This document shows positions 32,946 to 40,185 of a DNA stretch of 64,000 nucleotides, piece after piece (positions within the stretch are counted from its first letter, which is position 1; each line of letters opens with the position of its first letter). Under the pieces are notes generated by a model that made no database searches, was not told where the DNA came from, and was given only the letters and a program-made list of their open reading frames with translations. Source of the DNA: QZKY01 sp963666295. Its GTDB lineage: Bacteria > Pseudomonadota > Gammaproteobacteria > Burkholderiales > Burkholderiaceae_D. The DNA lies in NCBI GenBank assembly GCA_963666295.1, contig OY762707.1, forward strand, positions 806,001-870,000. The letters are read 5' to 3'. Made by a program: the position numbers and the translations under genes.

Positions 32946-34115
32946 TCACAGCAAATCGCGCTGCCTTTGCCAGCGCAGCGACAGGCTGGCTGCAATCAAA
33001 CCGCACAACGCAAACCCAGCTGCCACCAAATATACGACTTGCGGACCGAACTGGTCCCAGACATTGCTCAATATCAGGCCACCTAGCATGCCGCCCATGC
33101 CGTATGACATGCTGATCAAAAGCGCCTGGCCACGCGCCTGCAACGGGCCGGAAAACCAGCGCTGCAAGGTGGCCACTGTTGCCGCGTGGTGCGTGCCGAA
33201 AGTCACGCCGTGCAAAATTTGCGCGATGAGCAGGACAAAAAATGATTCGGCGCCGAAGCCGATCATCAAAAAACGTATTACCGCAACCAGCAGGCTGAAC
33301 AGCCACAGGGTCGGCACGCCAAATTTTGCGAACAGCGGTGCCTGATAAAAGAAAAAAATGATTTCAGCTACCACGCCAATCGACCACATCACGCCGATCA
33401 CCGTGTTGCTGTATCCAAGATCCTTGAGGTATAACGACAAAAACACATATAGCGCCGTATGCGCGGCAATCATCAGACAGGCAGACGTGAGGAACGCCAC
33501 GATTTCCTTGCGCATGACCAGCACTTTCATCGATACCTTTTCCTGCGCTGGCTTCTCCTGCTCCGGCTCCTTGATGCGCGCACTGACAATCAGCACCAAC
33601 CCCAGCATGGCCATGCCGATCCACGGCATCAGGCCGATACCACCCCAATCAATGAGCCAGCCGGAGCACATGACGACCACGATGTAACCAATGGATCCCC
33701 AGAGCCGCAACTTGCCGTAATAGGTCAGATCGCCTTTCATGCCCGTCAGCATCAACGCCTCGGACAGCGACCCCTGCGCACTGGTAAACAGATTCAGAAA
33801 CACCATCACCAGCAGCATTTGTGCAAACGTCTGGCCGAAAAACATGCCGATAAAGGACAACAAGCCGCCCAGCGCCGTGAACTGCAGAACGCGCGCGCGT
33901 TGTTGCGTATGATCCGCGACCCAACCCCACAGATTCGGGCCGACAATGCGCATCACCTGCGCCAGTGACATCAGGATGCCGATCTGAACGGTCGTCAGAC
34001 CCAAATCGGAAAAATACAGGCTGACGTAAGGCATGAATATGCCCACAAAGCCGTAATAGCCAAAGAAAAAAGCGCCGAAAAGGAGTGCCTGTTCAGGCAA
34101 GGATCGCTTCTGCAC
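32946..34115 (-). CDS. MFS transporter (MFS_1-like / HcaT-type)
   Basis: A 389-aa carrier with about 12 membrane segments. The N-terminus FFGYYGFVGIFMPYVSLYFS and the loop NLWGWVADHTQQR are typical of the phenylpropionate-permease-like (HcaT) group; LRLWGSIGYIVVV follows. Substrate cannot be told. The start is GTG at 34115 with no clear ribosome binding site, and a terminator ends 20 bases ahead of it. A later start at the Met of MPYVSLYF would lose the first helix, so it is less likely. Confidence 0.78.
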   Translation of the reverse strand: MQKRSLPEQALLFGAFFFGYYGFVGIFMPYVSLYFSDLGLTTVQIGILMSLAQVMRIVGPNLWGWVADHTQQRARVLQFTALGGLLSFIGMFFGQTFAQMLLVMVFLNLFTSAQGSLSEALMLTGMKGDLTYYGKLRLWGSIGYIVVVMCSGWLIDWGGIGLMPWIGMAMLGLVLIVSARIKEPEQEKPAQEKVSMKVLVMRKEIVAFLTSACLMIAAHTALYVFLSLYLKDLGYSNTVIGVMWSIGVVAEIIFFFYQAPLFAKFGVPTLWLFSLLVAVIRFLMIGFGAESFFVLLIAQILHGVTFGTHHAATVATLQRWFSGPLQARGQALLISMSYGMGGMLGGLILSNVWDQFGPQVVYLVAAGFALCGLIAASLSLRWQRQRDLL

Positions 34116-34135
34116 GATAAAGACTTTTATTGGTC

Positions 34136-34154
34136 AAAAAAACGGCAAGCCGTT
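34136..34154 (-). terminator. intrinsic terminator after aroC, ahead of the MFS gene
   Basis: On the minus strand AACGGC (34154-34149), TT, GCCGTT (34146-34141), then five more T (34140-34136). In practice a 5-bp stem with a CTTG loop plus a 7-T run. It should end the aroC message, or attenuate entry into the MFS gene whose GTG is 20 bases downstream. Confidence 0.75.
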
Positions 34155-34166
34155 GCTGTCGCACAA

Positions 34167-34198
34167 GCTTAAGCCGATTTCAAAAAATCGGCTTAAGC
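34167..34198. repeat. 14-bp perfect hairpin overlapping the aroC stop
   Basis: GCTTAAGCCGATTT (34167-34180), loop CAAA, AAATCGGCTTAAGC (34185-34198). The right arm contains the aroC stop codon (34193-34195) and its last codon. No T-run follows the stem itself, so it may protect the 3' end while the smaller hairpin 12 bases on terminates. Confidence 0.7.
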
Positions 34199-35293
34199 AG
34201 CGGCAATATCTGGTGTTTCCGTCGTTACGTCGCCGCATTGGGCACGATGGCGCAAGGCATGATCGATCAGCACCAACGCCAGCATCGCTTCGGCGATCGG
34301 CGTGGCACGAATGCCGACGCACGGATCATGGCGCCCCAGTGTTTCCACCATCACCGACTCACCCGCCTTGTTGATCGAGCGGCGCGGCACGCGAATTGAC
34401 GAGGTCGGCTTGATCGCCAGCGAAACCGTGATGTCCTGCCCGGTCGAAATGCCACCCAGAATGCCGCCTGCGTTGTTGCCGACAAAACCTTCCGGTGTCA
34501 GTTCATCACCATGCTCGGAACCTTTTTGCGCCACACAGGCAAAACCAGCACCAATCTCGACCCCCTTGACCGCATTGATGCCCATCATCGCAAACGCAAT
34601 GTCCGCATCCAGCTTGTCGAACAGCGGCTCGCCCAACCCGACCGGCACCTTTTGCGCCACCACTTCAATGCGCGCACCGATGGAATCGCCGTCGCGGCGC
34701 AAGCCATCCATCGTGCTCTCAAGCTGCACCATCAGCTCGGGATTGTCGCAGGCTGCAAAGAACGGGTTGGCACCCACATGCTCCCAGGACTCAAACGGAA
34801 TCATGATCTCGCCCAACTGGCTCATGCGGCCCTTGAACTCAGTGCCGTATTGTTCCTGCAACCATTTCTTCGCGACCGCGCCTGCGGCCACAACCGGCGC
34901 CGTCAAACGCGCCGAAGAACGCCCACCACCGCGCGGATCGCGAATCCCGTACTTTTGCCAGTAGGCATAATCTGCATGGCCGGGGCGGAACTGATTTTCG
35001 ATATTGCTGTAATCCTTGCTGCGCTGGTCTTCATTCTGGATCAGCAGCGCAATCGGCGTACCCGTGGTCTTGCCTTCATACACGCCGGACAGAATCTGCA
35101 CCGTATCCGATTCCTGCCGCTGCGTGACATGGCGCGATGTGCCCGGACGGCGGCGATCCAGATCGCCCTGAATATCCGCTTCGGACAAAACCATACCCGG
35201 CGGGCAGCCATCAATCACGCAGCCGATCGCCGCACCGTGCGATTCTCCAAATGTGGTTACGGTAAACAAAGTGCCGAAAGTATTGCCTGACAT
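34193..35293 (-). CDS. aroC: chorismate synthase
   Basis: AroC makes chorismate from EPSP using reduced FMN, the last shared step to aromatic amino acids. The 366-aa protein has FGESHGAAIGCVIDGCPPG (about residues 12-30), RPGTSRHVTQRQESD (about 49-63) and RGGGRSSARLT near 125-135; all three FMN-contact signatures are intact. It appears to be a single-gene unit with terminators behind it. Confidence 0.97.
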   Translation of the reverse strand: MSGNTFGTLFTVTTFGESHGAAIGCVIDGCPPGMVLSEADIQGDLDRRRPGTSRHVTQRQESDTVQILSGVYEGKTTGTPIALLIQNEDQRSKDYSNIENQFRPGHADYAYWQKYGIRDPRGGGRSSARLTAPVVAAGAVAKKWLQEQYGTEFKGRMSQLGEIMIPFESWEHVGANPFFAACDNPELMVQLESTMDGLRRDGDSIGARIEVVAQKVPVGLGEPLFDKLDADIAFAMMGINAVKGVEIGAGFACVAQKGSEHGDELTPEGFVGNNAGGILGGISTGQDITVSLAIKPTSSIRVPRRSINKAGESVMVETLGRHDPCVGIRATPIAEAMLALVLIDHALRHRAQCGDVTTETPDIAAA

Positions 35294-35435
35294 GACGGGA
35301 AATGTGGTTGGTTTGAATCTGGTGATTTTAACAGTGCGGTGCAGGGGTGCCTATAGGCATGTGCTTTGATGGCCTCTATCAAAAAGCGTGGCCGGGTCTA
35401 TTAACCAGTAATCAGCAAAGGGCGCAAACCCCATC

Positions 35436-35455
35436 ATTCCAGCGAAAGCTGGAAT
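35436..35455. repeat. REP-like hairpin with GAAA tetraloop
   Basis: ATTCCAGC (35436-35443), GAAA, GCTGGAAT (35448-35455), followed by CCAGC. This CATTCCAGC-GAAA-GCTGGAATCCAG pattern is a very common intergenic palindrome in proteobacteria. It lies in the 248-base gap between aroC and marC; nothing else was seen in that gap. A related hairpin lies at 40139-40154. Confidence 0.8.
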
Positions 35456-35541
35456 CCAGCAACTTTTCTCGCTTTTCAAATCAGGTAAACTGCTCTCGTC
35501 GTCCGACAATACATGATTAGCCATCCGCACGGGAATCCATC

Positions 35542-36174
35542 ATGCTTGATTACGCACAATACCTGAAAATATTTATCGGCATACTGGCAATCGTCAATCC
35601 ACTCGGCGTGATACCCCTGTTCATCAGCATGACTGCGGACGAAAGCCCCGCACAGCGCTACAACACGATTCGTGTTGTAGCGATAGGTGTCGCCGCAATT
35701 CTTTTGGTTGCGTTGTTCTTCGGCCAGTTCATACTGGAATTCTTCGGCATTACCATCAACTCGTTCAGGATCGGAGGCGGAATCCTGATTCTTTTGATGG
35801 CCATCTCCATGCTGCAAGCGAAAACGAGCCATGTTCGACAAACGGATGCGGAAGCACAGGAATCAATTGAGAAAGAATCGGTTGCGATTGTACCGCTCTC
35901 CACACCACTCCTGGCAGGCCCAGGAGCGATCAGCACCGTGATCCTCGCAGCGCATAAATCCACCGGCATCATTCATTACTCGACCATCGCGGTTGGCATT
36001 CTCGTTTTAAGCGCGTTAATTTGGGGCGTACTTCGCCTGTCACACTTGATAGAGCGACGAATCAGTGCAACGGGTATCAATATTTTCACCCGCATCATGG
36101 GTTTGATACTCACCGCTATCGCAGTGGAATTCATTGCTGCAGGGTTGAAAGGGCTTTTTCCAGCACTCGCGTGA
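35542..36174 (+). CDS. MarC family integral membrane protein
   Basis: A 210-aa protein with six hydrophobic segments (about residues 7-27, 43-63, 70-88, 113-135, 144-163, 181-200) and the family signatures IVNPLGVIPLFISMT (about 17-31) and PLSTPLLAGPGAISTVI (about 117-133). MarC/YhgN proteins have no agreed transport substrate; the old multiple-antibiotic-resistance link has not held up. It converges with the GNAT gene, leaving only 5 bases between stops. Confidence 0.88.
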   Translation: MLDYAQYLKIFIGILAIVNPLGVIPLFISMTADESPAQRYNTIRVVAIGVAAILLVALFFGQFILEFFGITINSFRIGGGILILLMAISMLQAKTSHVRQTDAEAQESIEKESVAIVPLSTPLLAGPGAISTVILAAHKSTGIIHYSTIAVGILVLSALIWGVLRLSHLIERRISATGINIFTRIMGLILTAIAVEFIAAGLKGLFPALA

Positions 36175-36179
36175 ATGGC

Positions 36180-36629
36180 TTAGAGCGCCAGTTGCAGGCG
36201 AATGCCGTTGTGTCCGCTCTGATAATACTCGGGCAGCGTCCCGATTTGCTCAAAACCCATTTGCCTGTAGAGATTGATGGCTTTGTCGTTATGCTCGTCT
36301 ACCTCAAGGCGCCAAAACCGGTAACCGCCCTTAATAAGCGAGCTTTTCATTTCGCGCATCATCTGGGCGGCGATGCCTGCGCCGCGGTATGCGCCAAGCA
36401 CCGCCAGCGAATACAGTCGGGCGGGGCGAGGCAACTTGGGGGTCAGACATATGCCGTAAGCTACTGGCGCACCACCATCCTCTGCGACCCAAATGGAAGC
36501 CTTTGCCTTGCATAGCAGATACCGCATTTGCCTGCGACTCAAGCGGTCGGAATCAAAGCAATCGTTTTCTATCGACACCATCTGATCAAGGTCGCGCGCT
36601 GTGGCACGGCGAATGTCAAAAATGCTCAT
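36180..36629 (-). CDS. GNAT acetyltransferase paired with an RLAN/ATP-grasp gene
   Basis: A 149-aa GNAT protein: IRRATARDLDQMVSIENDCF at the start, LYSLAVLGAYRGAGIAAQMM (acetyl-CoA pyrophosphate loop, about residues 92-111), and EVDEHNDKAINLYRQMGFEQ near 115-134. The CFDSDRLSRRQMR stretch matches the GNAT domain that in other bacteria is fused to a C39-like peptidase and encoded beside RimK-like ligases. No peptidase domain is present here. It is 8 bases downstream of the ATP-grasp gene, so the two form an operon. Confidence 0.82.
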   Translation of the reverse strand: MSIFDIRRATARDLDQMVSIENDCFDSDRLSRRQMRYLLCKAKASIWVAEDGGAPVAYGICLTPKLPRPARLYSLAVLGAYRGAGIAAQMMREMKSSLIKGGYRFWRLEVDEHNDKAINLYRQMGFEQIGTLPEYYQSGHNGIRLQLAL

Positions 36630-36637
36630 GATTTTTC

Positions 36638-38089
36638 CTAGCCTGCTCCGCGCTGTTCAAGACGCCGCAAGAATTCCGACATGATTTGCATGTAGAGTTC
36701 CTCGCCGAGATAGTTGTCCTCAACACCGTGGTCAATATTGGGGTTGTCGTTGACTTCAATCACATAGGCGCGGTTTTCATGTACTTTGATATCGACACCA
36801 TAGAGTCCCTTCCCGACAACAGCAGCACCTTTTAATGCCGCATCAAGCACAACACGAGGCGTCTCAAAGGTGGGCAAGGTATCGAAGCCACCGCCAAAAA
36901 ATCGCTTGGAATTGTGGTTGTATATTTGCCAGTGATTACGCGCCATATAGTATCGGCAAGCATAGAGCGCGCGGCCATTCAGTACGCCGATGCGCCAGTC
37001 AAATTCGGTGTACAAGAATTGCTGAGCCAATACCAGCGCGGAAACCTCAAACAGTTCGTTGAGCTTGTTGACCAGTTGCTCTCGGCTTTCAACCTTGAAC
37101 ACGCCTTTTGAAAAGGAGCCTTCGGGCAACTTCAGGACCATGGGGAAACTCAGGTCGTTTTCAAGTTTGGACAGCGTTTCGTGATCTGTGCGATACACGA
37201 AATGTGTTTTCAGGCTTGGCACTTTTTGATAGGCAAAGGCATCGTGCAAAAATACCTTGTTGCAGCAGCGCAAAATGGAATCCGTATCGTCGATCACAAC
37301 GACGCCCGCTTTTTCCGCTTCGCTGGCGAGTCGATACGTATGGTGGTTGATGGCAGTGGTTTCGCGCAGGAACAGCGCATCATACTGATTAACATGCAAA
37401 AGCTCTTGTGCGCTGAGCGCTTGTACATTGATGCCCAGTTTCGCCCCTGCTTTCGCGAAACGGGTAACGGCAGACTTGTTGCTGGGTGGCGAAGATTCTT
37501 CGGGATTGACCAAAATGGCCATTTCCCAACGGTATTTTCTCCCACTGCCGTGCTTCCGCCATCTGCTGCGGTCGTAATCAGCAAGGGTTTGCCAAAAGAA
37601 TTGGCGCTGTGCGTCAGAGAGTTCCGTCAGCCCGACATATTTCAACTGAATCCGAATATTGTCGCCATTGCGCGTTAAGGCGACCGATAACAACGGCGCC
37701 GGGTAGCGTTGAAAAATGGTTGTTGCAATTTTCTTGAATACCGGTTGTTGTGTCTGCCCCATGCAAAGCAATATTTGATGCTGCTCTTGATCGCTTAACT
37801 TGCGTAGCACAGATTTTTCCCCTGCAAGCCAAAAAACCTGCTCCTCGCTATCACGCAAGGTGTTAATCATTCGCACCGACGGAAGCACCTCGTGGCGACG
37901 TGCTTCAGCCAGAAGCGAGCAGTAATACCCTTGGCTCAAATACCGTTGCGTGTCACACAAATTGATAATGCGTATGCGACCCTCATTTTTTTTCGGGTAG
38001 TCACGCAGGTAGGCCTCAAAAGAGAGTGTGTTGGCGGGAAGGTCTTTCAACGACAAGGTGTCGTCGACGATATAGAGCGTGCTAAGCAT
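36638..38089 (-). CDS. RimK-like ATP-grasp ligase with RLAN N-terminal domain
   Basis: A 483-aa protein. The N-terminal RLAN domain is seen in MLSTLYIVDD, then INLCDTQRYLSQGYYCSLLA and EARRHEVLPSVRMI (about residues 40-75). The ATP-grasp domain has FPMVLKLPEGSFSKGVFKV near 304-322 (Lys and flexible loop for ATP) and the Mg-binding EVNDNPNIDHG near 446-456. RimK-like ligases join glutamate or another amino acid to a carboxylate; the acceptor is unknown. A frame from 38269 adds 60 residues, partly inside an inverted repeat, so the ATG at 38089 is chosen because RLAN begins there. No strong ribosome binding site is visible. Confidence 0.85.
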   Translation of the reverse strand: MLSTLYIVDDTLSLKDLPANTLSFEAYLRDYPKKNEGRIRIINLCDTQRYLSQGYYCSLLAEARRHEVLPSVRMINTLRDSEEQVFWLAGEKSVLRKLSDQEQHQILLCMGQTQQPVFKKIATTIFQRYPAPLLSVALTRNGDNIRIQLKYVGLTELSDAQRQFFWQTLADYDRSRWRKHGSGRKYRWEMAILVNPEESSPPSNKSAVTRFAKAGAKLGINVQALSAQELLHVNQYDALFLRETTAINHHTYRLASEAEKAGVVVIDDTDSILRCCNKVFLHDAFAYQKVPSLKTHFVYRTDHETLSKLENDLSFPMVLKLPEGSFSKGVFKVESREQLVNKLNELFEVSALVLAQQFLYTEFDWRIGVLNGRALYACRYYMARNHWQIYNHNSKRFFGGGFDTLPTFETPRVVLDAALKGAAVVGKGLYGVDIKVHENRAYVIEVNDNPNIDHGVEDNYLGEELYMQIMSEFLRRLEQRGAG

Positions 38090-38422
38090 GGTGTCTGGCC
38101 AAATTTGCGTGTGGTTGAATTCATGTCCATCGCCGAATAACAGAGGGCCAGTAATGATAGGGAACAGCCAAGGATTTTTCCAGCCACTCCGAAAAATAAA
38201 AAATGCCTGAGCAGCGCACGTTGACCGCTTTTGGCTCCGGCCGCTACGCCTGGCGTTCGCCATGCTCACGTCAGCCTGCGCTGCAATTGGAGACTATGCT
38301 GCACTCGTAGCGAGACCAAGGCGTCGGGTAGTTCGCCAGACCGCCCTCGGTAAACCCAAAAAGTTCTGACGCTCGAAAGAATTCAAAGGCCACTGGCCCC
38401 GAGCATCACTCGCAAGCACTTA
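38090..38422. other. intergenic region with a large inverted repeat, upstream of the ATP-grasp gene
   Basis: 333 bases between the ATP-grasp start and the DUF486 3' fragment. GCAGCGCA-CGT-TGA (38211-38224) and TCA-GCC-TGCGCTGC (38271-38284) pair at 11 of 14 positions; between them TGGCGTTCGCCA (38251-38262) is a further small palindrome. The open frame running minus-strand through this region is probably not coding. The rest shows nothing I recognise; a promoter for the ATP-grasp gene should be here. Confidence 0.5.
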
Positions 38423-38503
38423 TTATGCGAGCCGACTCCTGAACATAAAAAAGACCGCACCGACCAGACAGAGTCCTGCCCACAAATAGTCCATCTTTAA
38501 AGG
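38423..38503 (-). pseudogene. DUF486 protein, C-terminal fragment cut off by IS30 insertion
   Basis: Reading the minus strand from 38503 gives PLKMDYLWAGLCLVGAVFFM followed by FRSRLA and a stop: 26 residues that match the last helix of DUF486 membrane proteins. It has no start of its own. Together with 39724-39993 it would make a normal 116-aa DUF486 protein. Confidence 0.88.
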
Positions 38504-38504
38504 C

Positions 38505-39722
38505 GGCGAATTCAACCGGTCATTGCAACACCTATAGATGGATTGATTAAGATCTGGAGGTGTGATGGTTAGTATTTATGGAGCAATGACCAATGAGCGC
38601 AAAGCGAGCATCTGGCAACTATGGCAGCAGGGGTGGCCCATGAGTCATATTTCTCGAGAGATAGGAAAGCCGCCAGCGACTGTTTATTCCTATCTGCTTT
38701 ACCATGGTGGCATAAAGCCGAGACAACGGATCCGGAGATCGAACTGTTTGTCTTTGGATGAGCGAGAGTCGATATCACGTGGTTTAGCTAGTGGATGCAG
38801 TATTCGCAGCATTGCCAGGGATCTTGATCGCTCACCTTCGACGATTTCTCGGGAGGTATCACGTAACGGCGGTACTACTCGATATCGTGCCTCCCTTGCG
38901 GAGAAGGCTTTTATCAAGCGTAGCAAGCGACCGAAACCGTATTTGCTTGCTGAAAATGCTGCGTTGAGAGCAATAGTAACGAATCTGTTAGAGGCAGATT
39001 GGTCGCCAGAGCAAATATCTGGCTGGCTGAAAAGGTCCTCTTGTGATGGGAAGCAGATGCACGTGTCACATGAAACGATATACAAATCACTGTTTATACA
39101 GACACGAGGGCTGTTTCGAAAGGAGCTCAAAAAGCACCTTCGAACCAAGAGGATGCTCCGTCATGCCAAATCGCATAAAGTTGCAAGCCGAGGGCAAATC
39201 CTTGATGCAATTTCGATTCGAGAACGCCCAGCAGAGATAGAAGACCGAGCCATACCAGGACACTGGGAAGGTGATCTGCTTGTTGGCACCAATAGCTGTG
39301 CCATCGCAACAGTAGTGGAGCGCCACTCCCGATTTACAGTGCTGTGCAAGTTGCCAAACAAACGTGCTGCCTCTGTTGTGGAATCCTTAAGTACGCAAAT
39401 GAAGAAGTTACCCCAACAGGTTTTAAGAAGCCTGACATGGGATCGGGGCCAAGAGATGTCAGCACACAAGACATTTACGATGGAAACGGATATGGCTGTT
39501 TATTTTTGTGATCCAAGCAGCCCATGGCAACGAGGGTCAAACGAGAATACGAACAGACTTCTTCGGCAGTATTTCCCCAAAGGCTCTGGCCTATCGAAGT
39601 ATACTCAGAGCCAGCTAGACGATATTGCAAATAAATTGAATACAAGGCCTAGAAAAACGCTGGGATTCAAAACACCGGCACAAGTATTTAATGAAGCGTT
39701 GCAATGACCGGTTGAATTCGCC
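38505..39722. mobile_element. IS30-family insertion sequence
   Basis: 1218 bases bounded by perfect 25-bp inverted repeats: GGCGAATTCAACCGGTCATT and five more bases at 38505-38529, mirrored at 39698-39722. One transposase gene fills it. The right repeat includes the transposase 3' end. Flanks do not show a clear target duplication; removing the element and a single G restores the DUF486 frame (GAG|CCT). Perfect terminal repeats and an intact transposase suggest a recent insertion. Confidence 0.93.
38565..39707 (+). CDS. IS30-family transposase
   Basis: A 380-aa DDE transposase. There are two N-terminal helix-turn-helix regions (MSHISREIGKPPATVYSYL and SIRSIARDLDRSPSTISREV), and the catalytic acids are in GHWEGDLLVG, TWDRGQEMSAH and ENTNRLLRQYFPKG. 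The C-terminus LNTRPRKTLGFKTPAQVF is the IS30 hallmark. The ATG at 38565 has GGAGG 4 bases ahead; a GTG one codon earlier, or the Met of MTNERKASIW, are alternatives. No frameshift or stop: probably functional. Confidence 0.95.
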   Translation: MVSIYGAMTNERKASIWQLWQQGWPMSHISREIGKPPATVYSYLLYHGGIKPRQRIRRSNCLSLDERESISRGLASGCSIRSIARDLDRSPSTISREVSRNGGTTRYRASLAEKAFIKRSKRPKPYLLAENAALRAIVTNLLEADWSPEQISGWLKRSSCDGKQMHVSHETIYKSLFIQTRGLFRKELKKHLRTKRMLRHAKSHKVASRGQILDAISIRERPAEIEDRAIPGHWEGDLLVGTNSCAIATVVERHSRFTVLCKLPNKRAASVVESLSTQMKKLPQQVLRSLTWDRGQEMSAHKTFTMETDMAVYFCDPSSPWQRGSNENTNRLLRQYFPKGSGLSKYTQSQLDDIANKLNTRPRKTLGFKTPAQVFNEALQ

Positions 39723-39723
39723 C

Positions 39724-39993
39724 CTCTTTCAAATAGAGATATGAAAATGGAACAAACACACTCAGCGTGATCACTTCCTGAATTATTTTGAGTTCCCCAA
39801 CGTTCAAAACGGTATAACCAATCCGGTTAGCGGGAACCTGTAATAAATATTCGAACAGTGCAATTCCCCAGCTTGCGAGCGCCGCAACAATCCAAATTTT
39901 ATTATTCAACTCCTTGAGGTGGCCGTACCACGCAAATGTCATGAAGATATTGCTACCAACCAACAGGCAAACAGTAAAAGTAATTGATTTCAT
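39724..39993 (-). pseudogene. DUF486 protein, N-terminal fragment interrupted by IS30
   Basis: 90 residues: MKSITFTVCLLVGSNIFMTF at the start, then AWYGHLKELNNK, LFEYLLQVPANRIGY and IIQEVITLSVFVPFSYLYLK. This is the DUF486 (DMT-like small membrane protein) family, three helices of the usual four. After Glu90 the frame enters the IS end and adds 11 foreign residues before a stop at 39688. The missing last helix is at 38423-38503. The function of DUF486 is unknown, so the cost of the loss is unclear. Confidence 0.88.
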
Positions 39994-40138
39994 ACATTAC
40001 TCTTCAGAAAATAATGAAGAAGAACTCTACGGGGGACAGACCACGTTTTACTCATGAAAGCGAAATTCACTGGATTGCTCGCTTCGCTCGTCCCTTCGGG
40101 GCCACACCTCACGGTGCCTCCTGCGCCCTGCGGGCTGG

Positions 40139-40154
40139 TCCAGCATTTGCTGGA
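40139..40154. repeat. REP-like hairpin in the repeat-rich gap before nuoN
   Basis: TCCAGC (40139-40144), ATTT, GCTGGA (40149-40154), followed by ATGAC; read on the minus strand this is GTCATTCCAGCAAATGCTGGA, the same family as 35436-35455. The 192-base gap (39994-40185) also holds CTGGATTGCTCGCTTCGCTCG-type sequence and GGGGGACAGACCACGTTTT near 40034-40052, both typical of proteobacterial intergenic repeat debris. No gene was seen in it. Confidence 0.65.
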
Positions 40155-40185
40155 ATGACCGCTTCGGCTAATCTGGGGTGACCCC

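Noticed and set aside
32933..32959. Hairpin GCGGTTTGCT / AGCAAATCGC at the end of the MFS gene as a terminator
   Set aside because: 9 of 10 pairs form, but there is no T-run on the minus strand, so terminator function is not supported.
38090..38269. 60-residue N-terminal extension of the ATP-grasp protein
   Set aside because: The extension runs through an inverted repeat and looks unlike protein; the RLAN domain starts cleanly at the ATG at 38089.
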